The notes under the pieces: model-generated
The model's input: only the letters and a program-made list of their open reading frames with translations
Told to the model about the DNA's origin: nothing
Databases searched by the model: none
Part shown: in pieces, positions 36,701-46,702 of the stretch
Layout of the letters: each line of letters starts with the position of its first letter
Numbering within the stretch: position 1 is the stretch's first letter
NCBI GenBank assembly: GCA_905178155.1
Contig: CAJINV010000010.1
Span: 1,378,094-1,442,093, forward strand
DNA length: 64,000 nucleotides
Origin: Amoebophrya sp. A120
Taxonomy: Eukaryota > Sar > Dinophyceae > Syndiniales > Amoebophryaceae
Reading direction: 5' to 3'
Program-made: the position numbers and the translations under genes

Positions 36701-38445
36701 TGGATTAGCGATTTCCGGATTAAGGATTGGCACGGCACGGGGCTGATAGAAGACGGAATCCTAATCCACAGTACGAAAGAGTTACTGGAATACCCGTCGC
36801 ACTGCCTGTGCAAATTCATGTTTGGCTTCGTCTACGTGTTTCTTCCCAGTTTCATAACCAACGTCGCGGCACTGCTCGGAACGGAGCTGCTCCAGGGGGT
36901 GTTGGGCAAAGGCGCCACGGATTCCGCGAGACAGGCGTGGGAAAGTACGGACTTGGCCGTGAAATTTCAGGAGAACGTGTACTCGTTCCAGAGCTTCATC
37001 TGGAAATACCTCGGGCAGTGGCTGCATCTGGTCGGGAGTTACTTGTTAACCGGAGACCCGAACTCGCAGTACGCACCTGGATGGGTGCAGTTCATCATTG
37101 ATAACTTGAGGGAGCCCAACGCGGCGTTTGGAGGATTGATGTGGCAACTGATATCCACAGACAAAAAACCATCCGCATCCAATTTGTGCATGACAAACTG
37201 ACCCTAGATCTCCTGCGTCCGAAGCTGCTTGCGGCGACGGTGCAAAGGTTTTTGATGTGGTGCAGTCGGGTATGCATGACAAACACAGGAGGTGACGCAT
37301 GTTTTGCATGACAGATTGGATGGGGATGGGTCTTTTTTTGTGGATAACTGACCAATGCGATCGGATATTACCCGAACATGAAACTCATCGCAGTGTTGTA
37401 TCCACAGTAAATTTCCCGTACACGTACAACTACAAATGCAGTCTCTGCATGACAAAACTTGGCTTCAGTCCTAGTCTAGCATGACAAGTTGCGCACTGCA
37501 AGTTAGCGAAATTTGTCTTGCATTTTGTACATGTACGCGATATTTACATTGCATACGTTGCAAAACGCAGTCATGAAGCTCCTCCTCTCCACTGGGATGT
37601 GTCAGAAGCCGTCGAAGCTATCGGAGTCAATTTCCGCGAAATTAGCCAGGTCAATCACGAGCATGAACGAGCAAAACAGTTTGCGGAATAATTTGGGAAA
37701 CAGCTCCGCGCCGGTCTGGGACAATCACTTCAATTTCGACACAGGAACTTCCGCAAATATTAACTCGCAGCCAGGTACAATCAACCGAAGTTTTGGCGGA
37801 AGTCTCCCCAACTCCATGCGGAATCAAGACTCGCTAGCAAGGCATGACAGATTGCACGTGTATTCTGGTGGAAATAGTCATGAGCAGCATCAACAACTAC
37901 ATACCGGGACGGCTACAACCTCAACCGCAACATCTGACAGCAGCAGACCAGCGAACGGCAAAGTTAAGGATCAACATGATCACAACTACGACGATTATAG
38001 CTCCGTCCACTACAATACCTACAAACGAGACAACGACCGAGATTTGGGGATGGATGCGCAGGCTGTGATGCGGGAAATCCAACTCACGGTGGACCAAAAA
38101 CTGAAACCGCTTGTGCAGGATGACACGTTTGCGCAGAAAGCGCAGGAGCTCGCAATGGAAGAGATCCAACAAACTGGCGGGAAGGGCTTGTATTACCAGG
38201 CGAACCCCGCGGTGCGGGAGAGGAGGGCGGAGATTTTGAAGTTGTTGGGAAAGGGGGAGGAGGTTGCTGTGAGCGACATTCTTGGCGGTGGGAAAAGGAC
38301 GTCGACCAGTGACGCGTTTTTTTTTCCGCCTCGGCCCTCTAGTAATTCAGACGGACGAGGGGGGAGGAGAAATCCCCAGGGACAACAGCATGGCGTGAGA
38401 TCGTCGCCGCCTGCTGGCTCCTCGGAAGAACTCATTTCAATTTGA
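30788..38445 (+). CDS. 1888-residue Cys-rich membrane protein, ten introners
   Basis: Exons 30788-32218, 32374-32421, 32654-34025, 34342-34385, 34542-34857, 35035-35736, 36003-36110, 36275-36535, 36699-37151, 37352-37398 and 37561-38445 form one frame. The first 470 residues are charged and low-complexity. Then come a conserved-looking globular part (YVLMPDESYMPLWRVGAG, IPGFWKDDMLMWDSS) and a Cys cluster (CRNNRCVCPSNKCFVHGRC). A second Cys block follows (TCSKQKCDWHCLKDNSCSF), then hydrophobic segments near 36400-36515 (SALAAKVGLIITPWVWFAVG) and 36800-36900 (FGFVYVFLPSFITNVAALLG). A polar tail of about 290 residues ends it. It is probably a surface or vesicular protein with disulphide-rich extracellular parts, but no family is recognised. 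It has no GT-AG intron at all; every interruption is an introner. The start ATG is the first of a long open frame. Confidence 0.8.
32219..32368 (-). mobile_element. Introner C3
   Basis: The TIRs are TATGCTTTACAAAACTATCG and CGATAATTTTGCACAGGATA. The repeat ATGTT lies at 32214-32218 and 32369-32373. Excision joins SNPVYV to LMPDESYMP. Confidence 0.9.
32422..32648. mobile_element. Introner H2
   Basis: The TIRs are TATGACGGTGCACAACT and AGTTGTGTACTCTCATA, with pyrimidine/purine arms like H1. The flanks are CCGGG and TCGGA (3 of 5). It follows C3 after a 48-base exon. Excision joins WRVGAG to IPGFWKDD in frame. Confidence 0.8.
34026..34336 (+). mobile_element. Introner A4
   Basis: The TIRs are TATGGAAGCGTCAGGATCG and CTGACACTGACTCCCATA. 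The repeat CGTGA lies at 34021-34025 and 34337-34341. It has the same orientation as A1 and A2. Excision joins DSAFDVI to ECEYNLFQC. Confidence 0.9.
34386..34536 (+). mobile_element. Introner E1
   Basis: The TIRs are TATCCACAGTAAATTTCCCG and GGGAGATTTGTCTTGCATA. The repeat AATGG lies at 34381-34385 and 34537-34541. It is 44 exon bases downstream of A4. Excision joins CDINKW to KGFLHDTG. Confidence 0.9.
34858..35029. mobile_element. Introner I (single copy)
   Basis: The TIRs are TATGCAATGCAAATGCGC and the complement ending GCTTTTGCAGTGGATA. The flanks are GGAGC and GGCGC. The termini resemble family C but lack the CGATAC block. The interior is AT-rich with few TTTGTSATGCA modules. Excision joins AWENVVE to QTRTHIVQPIH. 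Confidence 0.8.
35737..35997 (+). mobile_element. Introner D5
   Basis: The TIRs are TATCAAAAGTAAAAATGTCT and AGACATTTTTACATTTGATA. The repeat CAGCA lies at 35732-35736 and 35998-36002. It sits between cysteine codons; excision yields YDTCSKQKCDWHC. Confidence 0.9.
36111..36269 (-). mobile_element. Introner E2, inverted relative to E1
   Basis: The TIRs are TATGCAATACAAATTTCCCG and CGGGAAATTTCCTGTGGATA. The repeat AAACG lies at 36106-36110 and 36270-36274. The interior GCCAAGTTTTGTCATGCAGA is the reverse of the E1 block. Excision joins RVEGTN to EYETYEIV. Confidence 0.9.
36536..36693 (+). mobile_element. Introner C4
   Basis: The TIRs are TATCCTGTGCAAAAGTATCG and CGATACTTTTGCAATGCATA. The repeat TCACG lies at 36531-36535 and 36694-36698. 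Excision joins RQQDKFH to EWISDFRIK. Confidence 0.92.
37152..37346. mobile_element. Introner F2
   Basis: The TIRs are TATCCACAGACAAAAAACC and the complement ending TTTTTTTGTGGATA. The repeat ACTGA lies at 37147-37151 and 37347-37351. At 195 bp it is longer than F1 and F3 because of an extra interior. Excision joins GGLMWQL to TNAIGYYPN. Confidence 0.9.
37399..37555 (+). mobile_element. Introner E3
   Basis: The TIRs are TATCCACAGTAAATTTCCCG and GCGATATTTACATTGCATA. The flanks are TGTTG and CGTTG. It is 47 exon bases after F2. Excision joins MKLIAVL to QNAVMKLLLS. Confidence 0.88.
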
Positions 38446-41400
38446 CAATGTAATCATAATATGAGGAATGGAAAAGACAAATGCAGTTGCTGAAATAGAA
38501 ATCAACAACTCATGATCTATCACAGGGACAGCAAGATCCTTCGTGGATGATGTCAAAAATGAATTCCAACTTCTACGAGTAGTAGCTGCGTTGAGTATTA
38601 TTTTTCTTCTTCTTCGGACTAACAGGTCCTGGCTCTCCTGCAACAGTGAGGTCGATTGTTGTCCTCACCCAGGTTGGCAGCAGGGCCAGAGATCACATAG
38701 ATGATGTTTCTATGGTTTTGATTCTGTGAAAATGTACTAATAAATCGATCAGCACCAGCTTGCTTATGTTCTTGTAGAAGTGCTGCAGCAATTTTTCATC
38801 AAGCGCTTACTTACGTTCTTCGCTAACATGGCTATTTGTGCCCTAGTAACCTCTTTAAACTCAGCGGGTGCCATATTTTGTTTCTGCAGAACCAGGAGCA
38901 GTCTTGACAATAATCATTTTACTTCTGGATCTTCCCGCCATTTTACTTTAGACAATACAGCAAACCGCCTCTGAAATCCTTTGCCGCTACTTACACCGGA
39001 GCTCTAGCTGTAACTTTTGGCAGAATAACTGGAAACAAGAAAGCTCCAGTCTTGTCGTTGTCTGATAGAAAATCAAATGTCTTTTATTCGGATGTAAGTA
39101 TAAGTAACAAAGCGAATGCGTCTCTGAAGATCGAGGCTGACTGCCTATGATGTCTGCAAATGAATATACGCAAAACGTAGGAAAATACGCATTTCTTGCA
39201 GATGTTGACGATTTGCGCTCGCACGCGCACGAAGGTGATGTCGGCGAAGTGGCGGGTAAGTGTGTTCTCATTTTTGCTGCCCCCGGCAAGGGGAAGGGCG
39301 GCAAGTCTGCAATCGGGAGAGAGAAGGGACGCACAGCAGATGCGCAGCTCGTGGAAAAGTCCGAGCCCACGTCCTCGCGCAGCGTTCAGCCGGTAGTAGA
39401 CCCGGAGCCGCGCAAACCAACGCGACAAAGTGCGAAGCATGAGGCTGGCCCGCCTCCATCTCCAGCGCCTGCCCCATGAGGATGGCGCCCCGGGGCGGGT
39501 GTTGGGCTCGGCCGTGGAGATCCGGACACAACTACAAGAAAAGGCGGGCGCGGTGGGTTCCGGCAACATGGCCAGGGCGCCCCCCCTCGGCGCCACGGCG
39601 GCCGTCGCGGCCGAGGAAGTATGAAAGGAGGGGCGACAGAAGTGGCCGGGCTGTCGCGAACCAGATCCGCCTCGCTTAGCAGGATTAGCCCGGTGCGAAG
39701 GGTTTCGCCAGTGCCTGAGCTGCCGCCGCGCCAGTCACCTGGAGGGTGCAGGTTGGCAATCCATCGGGCTGGCCGGTTGAGCGGGGGGGAACCGGTGGCC
39801 CGGCGCAACAGGCGTGGCCCCCGCGGGAAGTGCCGCCCGATGGCCCGGCGCTTGGGCGCCCTTCTCTCGGGCGGCGGCGGCAAGATCCGATCGGACAGCG
39901 CGACCGCGATCCAGTGTCTCAGGCAGGCCTGAAGCAGCGCCATGCCTTCGGCTATACTTGCCGCGCACTGCAGCGGTGCGCCTGCGCGCCTAGCTTGCGA
40001 AAGTTTCTTTCCGCATGGCCCGCGGGCCGCCCGACCGCCCCCGGGCCGCTGGCCCTTTCTTTGGGCCGCTAGCTTCTTGGCCGCCCGTGTTTGGCGGGGC
40101 GCCTGCCTGCCTCGGCTGGCCCGCCGCCAAAAAGGGGCAGGGGGGGGGGGCGTCCCGCCTTCCTTGGGCATTGTATTTTCCCCGGCCTTGTTTGTGTGGT
40201 GTATTGTATGTGTACCTCTGTCGGCCCGGGGGAGGGTGGGGGGCGCTCGCCGGCCTGGCCGTTGCCAGCCGCGCGCCCGACCGTCCGTGCTTGGCGTGCG
40301 TCCGCGGCGCGCCGCGGCGAAGTTCGGATCGATGTATGCGCGCCGCCTGGCCGCGTAGTGACGCGCGCCACGCTCCCATTCCCGGGCCGGCCAATAAGTA
40401 GGCCCGTATTGGTGGCCAGTTGTTCGCAGTTAGCATTCTTTGCAGCAACGAACGAATTTTCTTTAAGTGCAGGTCTCCTTCTGTCGCCGTCCTCTCTGGC
40501 TCTGTGTCGATGTGATCCTCAGTCTCGCTCTGTTGCGATTGTGTGAAAGGCGCAATCTTTAGAGGCAGGCTGAGGTAGGTAGAAGGAGAAGCAGTCGTCG
40601 TGGGGTGTTCGATGAATGTGTCGCCACGCTGCAGTTTCTGACATAGCCGACAGTCGTGTTGTGGATGTGTCGCCGGTTAGATACAAAAGTCGGTGCTCGG
40701 CCACACACTTCGTCGCTTGAAAGAATCGGCGAGGTAAGAGAAGCGGAGATGAATAATTTTAATTCGTGGAGGTGGATCGGCTCTTTGTGTAGGCTCGAGA
40801 TTGCGAACAGAGCGTGTGTGAGTGAACGCGATACCCGTGTGCTGACCTCGTCTCGTGACTCTACTCGCGTAGTGAAGAGCATTTTGCTTGCTGCTTCTGG
40901 GACCGAGTGCTATGCCTATGTCGAGTTGCTGACGTTCTAAGCCATAACTAAGATTACGAGAGAGATTGCGTGGCCGCGTTGTGGATGGAGCGAGTTCAAA
41001 CAAATTAACCATGCAACAACTTTGCTAGAAAGCACCACCGAGAGAGACACTACATTGTACCTTCTTCAAGCTTGCAAGGCGACCTTGTTCTGGGCGACGG
41101 TTGCTGCCGGAGGTTCTTTAGTCTATTTCCAGCAACTCGCAGTCGCACGCGACGGCAACCACGTCGCTGTGCAGCCGCATTCACGAACTGGTTTTTGAGC
41201 AACCCCCTCCTCGCGCACTGAACGTGCAAGCAGCGCTTCGACCGAAACCTGAGACTTTTCCACGCGGCGCCCGGGACGCTAGGGCGAGCAGCAGTGCAGC
41301 CGGTAGGAGTGAAGTAAAAACCGTTCTTGTCGAGGTATTCTTTCGACGCTCCTAGTACGGCTTCGCGGCGGCTGCGAATCAAATACCCCTCCGATTCTGC

Positions 41401-42118
41401 TACGGATCGTCAACTCCGCCCGCCTGTGTTGGTATAACGACGCTGCAACTCGCGCTCGCCCACTGAGGACGACTAATTTGCGTTATTTCCCAAGTTCCAG
41501 TCAGACCCGGCCACTCTCTGTCCAAGCAGGAGTAGAACTTCCTCGCGTACTACACGGCCGGGCACGTTGTCGCTACGATTGCTGGTACTTCTCGGACGAC
41601 GCCGGGATTTGCCTCGGAGTAGAGCAACGGCAGGCAGAAAAGCTGCAACACCGCATTCGCCCAAAACACTAGCGGCGATTTTGGACGGCGAGAAAATAAG
41701 ACGGTCGACGAGGAACAAATCTGGCCGTCGAGCAAGAAATCCGTTTCCGTCGCAAGAGCGCGACGACGACGTAAACCACCTACAACTTCCGTCGAAGAGT
41801 AGACCAGTGGAAGCAGCTGCTACTGCTGTTTCTCCGTACAGCTTGTGATCCTTCGTCGCGTCAACGCAATAAAGAAACCACTGGAGTTCGGCGTGGTCTA
41901 CTATCCGTCTACTACGCACAACAGCAGCATTGGCGCTCCTACGACTGCTGGTTTTAGCTGGCGCTTAAGGTACGACAACCACGGACACAGCTACAGACAT
42001 AACAGCGACTACTTTGTCTACTGAATAGAAAACACGTGCTCAGCCACCTCGTAAAGCCGGTACGGAGAGGACGATCCAGCGGGTGTAGCAGCGGGTCCGA
42101 GTAGAACTAGTACGAACC
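38446..42118. other. Intergenic region with GC-rich island
   Basis: No supported gene. The first 0.65 kb is ordinary composition, followed by the GC-rich island listed separately. The 40.5-42.1 kb part has weak ORFs on both strands with no recognised similarity. Confidence 0.45.
39130..40480. other. GC-rich island 1
   Basis: An abrupt change to very GC-rich sequence dominated by GGCC, CCGG, GCGC and CGGG words, with a G run near 40140. Long ORFs open on both strands and in several frames at once, as expected from few AT-rich stop codons. No frame looks like a known protein and none is called. Confidence 0.6.
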
Positions 42119-43951
42119 ATGGCCGCGCAAATGTCAACCCGCGCCCTGCGCGCGGAGTTTCTGCAGACCGGACACAAGGAATCCCTACCGGATTTCCTCA
42201 GAATACTTGAGGAGAACCTGGGCGAGACCAACCCACCAGCACCGCCACACAGAACAGAATTCGTGCGGTTCTCACAAGGGCTTTTTTCCCACGGTATAAG
42301 GTTAGTTTGAAGAAGATGGGCATATGAGTGTAAATATGTTGCTTCTTTTTTCGTCATGCTGCAATGAAAAGAGCGATGAAAATCACCAGCAAAAAATCTG
42401 TCATGCATAAACGGCATTCCAAGGTGAACTCCTCCCATCACAAGTTTTCGTCGCGGCTCTGGAGATGGCAAATGACGAAAAATTGAACGGGCAAGGCATG
42501 GAATTTTCAAAAACCTGCTTGCTGGCGAGGGATGACTTTGTGTTGGCGTATTGAGTTACATGTGATGCTTTGTATTGCATAGCAATATACGACCACTTTT
42601 ATTGTCATGTCAGCCAGACTATCGGATATTGTAATTGTTGATTATTCGGAATCCAAGTCCAACACATCCTGTCACACATTATCAGGTGGAAGCCACTCCT
42701 GCCGAAGATAAGGATGTTTATCGCAAAAGAAACCACGAGTATACCCGGGGATCTAGCCAGAAACTTCATCGACGCCTGGTTTACCTGGGAAAACATATGG
42801 CTCACGGAAAGGGAGTATTGCTTTCGTTTTGACATAGTGCATTCTGCATTTACAAGATGTAGCTGTACTAGTACTTTGGCATGCATAACAAACAAGTCTT
42901 CGTCAGCATCACTAGAATTACGATTTCTTATGAACACGACCTTGCTCTATCAGGGACCACGCTGTGGAGGCGCTGCAGCCCCTGGCCAAGGCGATTCTGA
43001 GTCTCGGGCCCTTTCTCGAGTCAAGGAGAAAGGAGAAACTGCACCCGCATCCGAGAGTGCTGGCGCAGAGGGTACAGTAGGTTTGAGTTTTTTGAATTGC
43101 AGGTGATATTAGTTCCGCGGCAATCATAATTGACTTTTTCATGCAATTTTCCTTTTCCAGCACAACACGGAGGAAAAATTTTACTCGAAAACGATCGCAC
43201 ACACCTTCTTCAGGAAATCTCCTACCGGTCACTTATCGGATTCCTGCAGAGCTTATCCGTGCTTTCAACCCAGTGCCTGTCCAGCTTGAGCCGGGAACCC
43301 GCTCCGGATCCGAGATTGTTTCTGCTCATGGATTACCTCCTCGCGAAGTCAAACCACCCACCACCAGAAGGGTACTTATAATAGCCGGAGCAGCGTGAGT
43401 GTGCAACTTTGTCTTGTATCACTTTCACGACTGGCATGAAGCGATTCGCTTCGTTTTGCACTGGACGCATAAACGAACAAAATGCAAACCCTCATACAAT
43501 AAAACAGCACCTTCTGTGTCCAGGGAATGGCAGAAACACCGGACATTCACTTCGTAGACAACGGGTCAAATATCAAGCTGTCCTCCTACGCTTTCCGCTT
43601 TGAAGAGGAGAAGGGCACGGTACATGACGGCAGTCGTTTTTTTTTATAAAAAAAATGATGCCGCCGCATAATTTTTGATTTTGTCATGCGTGCTGCGCAT
43701 TCTTGTAGGAATTTGTCGTGCACAAAACCGAAGCCAAAGTTCAAAAAAAAACACAGCTGAACCGCGCCACCGACTTGCTGTCCAGCTTCGAAGCGGTGAT
43801 AAACGTCCTGCAAGGCATACAGTCTGCGGACCTGATGCGGTTGAACCCTGCTTTAGACCAGCACCCAAGCTTGACCGACACTATGCTGCACTTTGAAAAG
43901 ACGTTCAAGAAGAGCAAGAGGGTGTTTCTGGAACCGGACAATCTGGTGTAG
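42119..43951 (+). CDS. Unknown 338-residue protein, five spliceosomal introns
   Basis: Exons 42119-42300, 42686-42836, 42954-43071, 43161-43371, 43508-43619 and 43709-43951 join in consistent phase with GT starts and AG ends. The start is MAAQMSTRALRAEFLQTGHK. The segments AWFTWENIWLTEREYCFRFD and ETPDIHFVDNGSNIKLSSYA look globular, and exon 3 is low-complexity Gly/Ala/Glu. The last exon is helical (TDLLSSFEAVINVLQGIQSA) and ends with a stop TAG. I do not recognise the family. The donor of intron 2 (GTGCAT) and the exon 5 acceptor (AAAACAG) are chosen because only they keep the frame. It has no introner; some introns contain introner-type modules. Confidence 0.7.
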
Positions 43952-45076
43952 CGAGTGAGGTGGGATGAAGCAGAGGAGGATGGGGAAAAGAATCCTGTAA
44001 AGTGTATGACAACATCTTCAATCTTCACAAAGGTTTTAAACCAATATAGACTCGAGACCGTCAAGACAAGACCAAGACAACTGAGAAAGTAACTATTTGT
44101 AATCATCAAAGTAGCCGGAGGTTATTTGCTCTGGCAAAACCACACGAGACGCGCCACGTCTCGTGAACTGAATGACAAACGCGGAATGGCTCAACATTCT
44201 GGTATACTTGAATTTGGTAGCAAACGAACTGACGCAACTGATACTGAGGAACTGACCTTGTAAAAAGAATAAAACGCGAGGAAAATAATTCTTGACGCTG
44301 CTGGCGGTCAAAAACAAAATCGGAGTGCTGCCAGCTGTCGCGCAGCGACTCCTATGTATACTTTCTGATCACGTGGCTTTGCCCTGTAGTGCACCTGCTT
44401 ACAGGTGGTGGTCTGAAAGCGAAAGAGCGCGCGGTAGCATCTTCTGCATCATGCTCGGAAGGAAAAAGAAAAAGAATCGACGCACTGTGGGAAGATCTGT
44501 ACAAGAGCGCTCCGCCTACGTTTAGTGCGACGCTCCTTCCTTAAGATTACTAGACTCGGATGATCATCTCAAATACAACGACAACTCACTCGAAGTAGTT
44601 GTGTTTCAAGATCAGGAGCAATGGATCGATCCTGTTCAAGCGAAAATAAAAATTCAGATCCAAAAGCAAGATCTTGAGGTCCTCGACGAGAACAGCGAAG
44701 AGATCTTGACAAACTGAAACCTTGTGCTGATGCCACCTGTGATCACGACGGACTCAATCCTGCTCGTTTCCGAGAAGATTCGATCTTCACTAGCCTTCTA
44801 CTCGCATTTTATCATTCATGATTTCCAGGCAGCATTCGTGCTACGACGAAGATCGCAGACCGTTTGCTCCAACATTGATTACGTTTTTTTTTCGCAAGAC
44901 TGTAAATAACATTCTAACCCTAGTGCTGTACTACCGTTGCCGACGGCAGTTTGATCGTTGTTTGGCGAACTCCAACTCAGCACACTTCAATTTATACTTT
45001 TTCGTTTTCCGTCGACATCGTTTAATTCTTGCTTCGCAGCATCTGACCCCACGACAACCCAAAGCGCTCCTCCAAA
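43952..45076. other. Intergenic region
   Basis: About 1.1 kb without a coding-like frame or repeat. Pyrimidine-rich sequence precedes the next start codon. Confidence 0.45.
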
Positions 45077-45945
45077 ATGGGCAAGTGCAAAACCGACCTT
45101 CATCAGCACCTGACCGGTGCCGTCAACTGGAGCTACGATGACAAGCAGGACCGATATTTCGCGAAGGGGGAGCCCACGTGGGATCTGGAAAAGCGAATCA
45201 CCAAGGGCGAGAAGCAGGGAGCGCTGCCCAGTTCCAGTGTCGAGGAATTTCGAAAGAAGGATGCGAAGTATATGAACTTATTCCGTTTTTGTCATGCCGA
45301 TCTTGGTACACAGCACTGCACCCACGTAGACCTCCCGAGAGTGGAAAGATCGTGCTTGACAACTAAAAAAACTTGTCATGCGAAAAACGAAGGAACTAGA
45401 TTTTTGATTGTCTTGTTCTTTCATCATCAAACTTATCGCCTCAAAACAGGAAAGCGGAAGACCGATTGCAGAGGCTAGCGAAGATGCAGGAAGAAGAGGG
45501 TGTGAAGCCGGAAAAAGAACAAGAATCAACATCAGAGAAGGTCGTTGAATCAACGCCAGCACCGGCTAAGAAGGAAGCTGAAGCTGAAACTGCGGTGAAA
45601 TCAACGTCAACGCCAGCAACCGAAGAGCCAGGCTTGGTCGTGGAGAAGAAGAAGAAGGAAAAGAAGGAAAAGCGGGAGGTAAATACATCACATACAATTG
45701 ATTTGTAAAGAACAGAAGCTGTACGGTGTAGATGTACCATTTGCTCCTGTAAATGATCAACAACTTCTTGAATTATACGCATCAGAAACTTGCTGTAGTT
45801 TGACCTTTTGCATCACAAATTTTACCGTTTTGTCATCAAATGAAAACAGAAATCCGGTGATGAGGAAGCTCCAGCCGCGGCAGAACCAGCGACCGAAAGC
45901 GGCGAGCCCGCAAAGAAGAAAAAGAAGAAGGAAAAGAAAGAATAA
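45077..45945 (+). CDS. Small Lys/Glu-rich protein, two GT-AG introns
   Basis: Exons 45077-45267, 45450-45678 and 45850-45945 give 171 residues. The N-terminal 50 residues (MGKCKTDLHQHLTGAVNWSY) look folded. The remainder is Lys/Glu/Ala-rich and ends in repeated KKKKKKEKKE-like sequence, as in many alveolate nucleic-acid- or ribosome-associated proteins; function is not assigned. MGKC at the start is compatible with N-myristoylation and palmitoylation but not proof. Intron 1 contains TTTGTCATGC and CTTGTCATGC, the internal introner word, although its ends are GT and AG. Confidence 0.75.
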
Positions 45946-46702
45946 ATTGCCTGACGGCACTCAAATTTGTTCATGTTTGACATTGGGAAACGGAAACAAA
46001 ACGCTACTCAGATTGGATTCGAACATGCACTATCCTTTTGACGCGGAATTACGAATTTGCACGTGATGAACAACAGTGGTCGATTTCCACTCATCAAACC
46101 AGCACCGGAGGACATCTCATGCTCATTTGGCACCTCCTTGTCGAATGCGAAAAGGATGACGAAACGACACACAGGTGTTCTTCGCCTAATGAAGAAATAT
46201 GAATAAATCGCAAGATATTTTTGAGCCGAGCACTACTTCTATCGTGATCTAAATTGTCGTAATCGTGCTCGTCATTTCGGAACAAACAAGGGGTCGATCG
46301 TGATCGTGATTTTTCGTTTTTGCAACAGTAGTGTCGTTATTTTCGTCTTGTTGATGTTGAAGAAGAAGATCGCTTGAAGATGTTTTGCGAAGGAAGTTTT
46401 CTTGTATATTTCGTTTGCGCTGCTCGTCACAAGAACTTCGTTGGGCCACGAAGAATATCTGAATTGTCGCATACGACTCGTGGATCATATTTTTCAAACT
46501 CGTGTGTGAGTAACTCCTCTTTATCCGGACATTCACGACGTCTCTTTGGTGGAGATTTCTGCTCTCTAACTTCTATGATCTTGATCGTCATCGTCTGGTC
46601 CTCATTTTTTTAGCTGCGGGAACTCGACGAAGAGGAGCTTTTTTTGTACAATGAAAAGTTTCAAACGAAAATAAATTTCCACAACTCCATAAAAGCGCGA
46701 AA
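45946..46702. other. Intergenic region
   Basis: About 0.75 kb, rich in GATCGTGAT-like words, with no supported gene. Confidence 0.4.

Noticed and set aside
39386-40171. 261-codon minus-strand ORF in GC-rich island 1
   Set aside because: High GC removes stop codons in all frames; opposite-strand and alternative frames are equally open, and the composition is Arg/Pro/Ala without any motif.
43709-43951. Possible MutS-like helical segment in the last exon of the 42.1-kb gene
   Set aside because: Only a vague resemblance of a helical stretch; no ATPase or clamp motifs, so no assignment is made.
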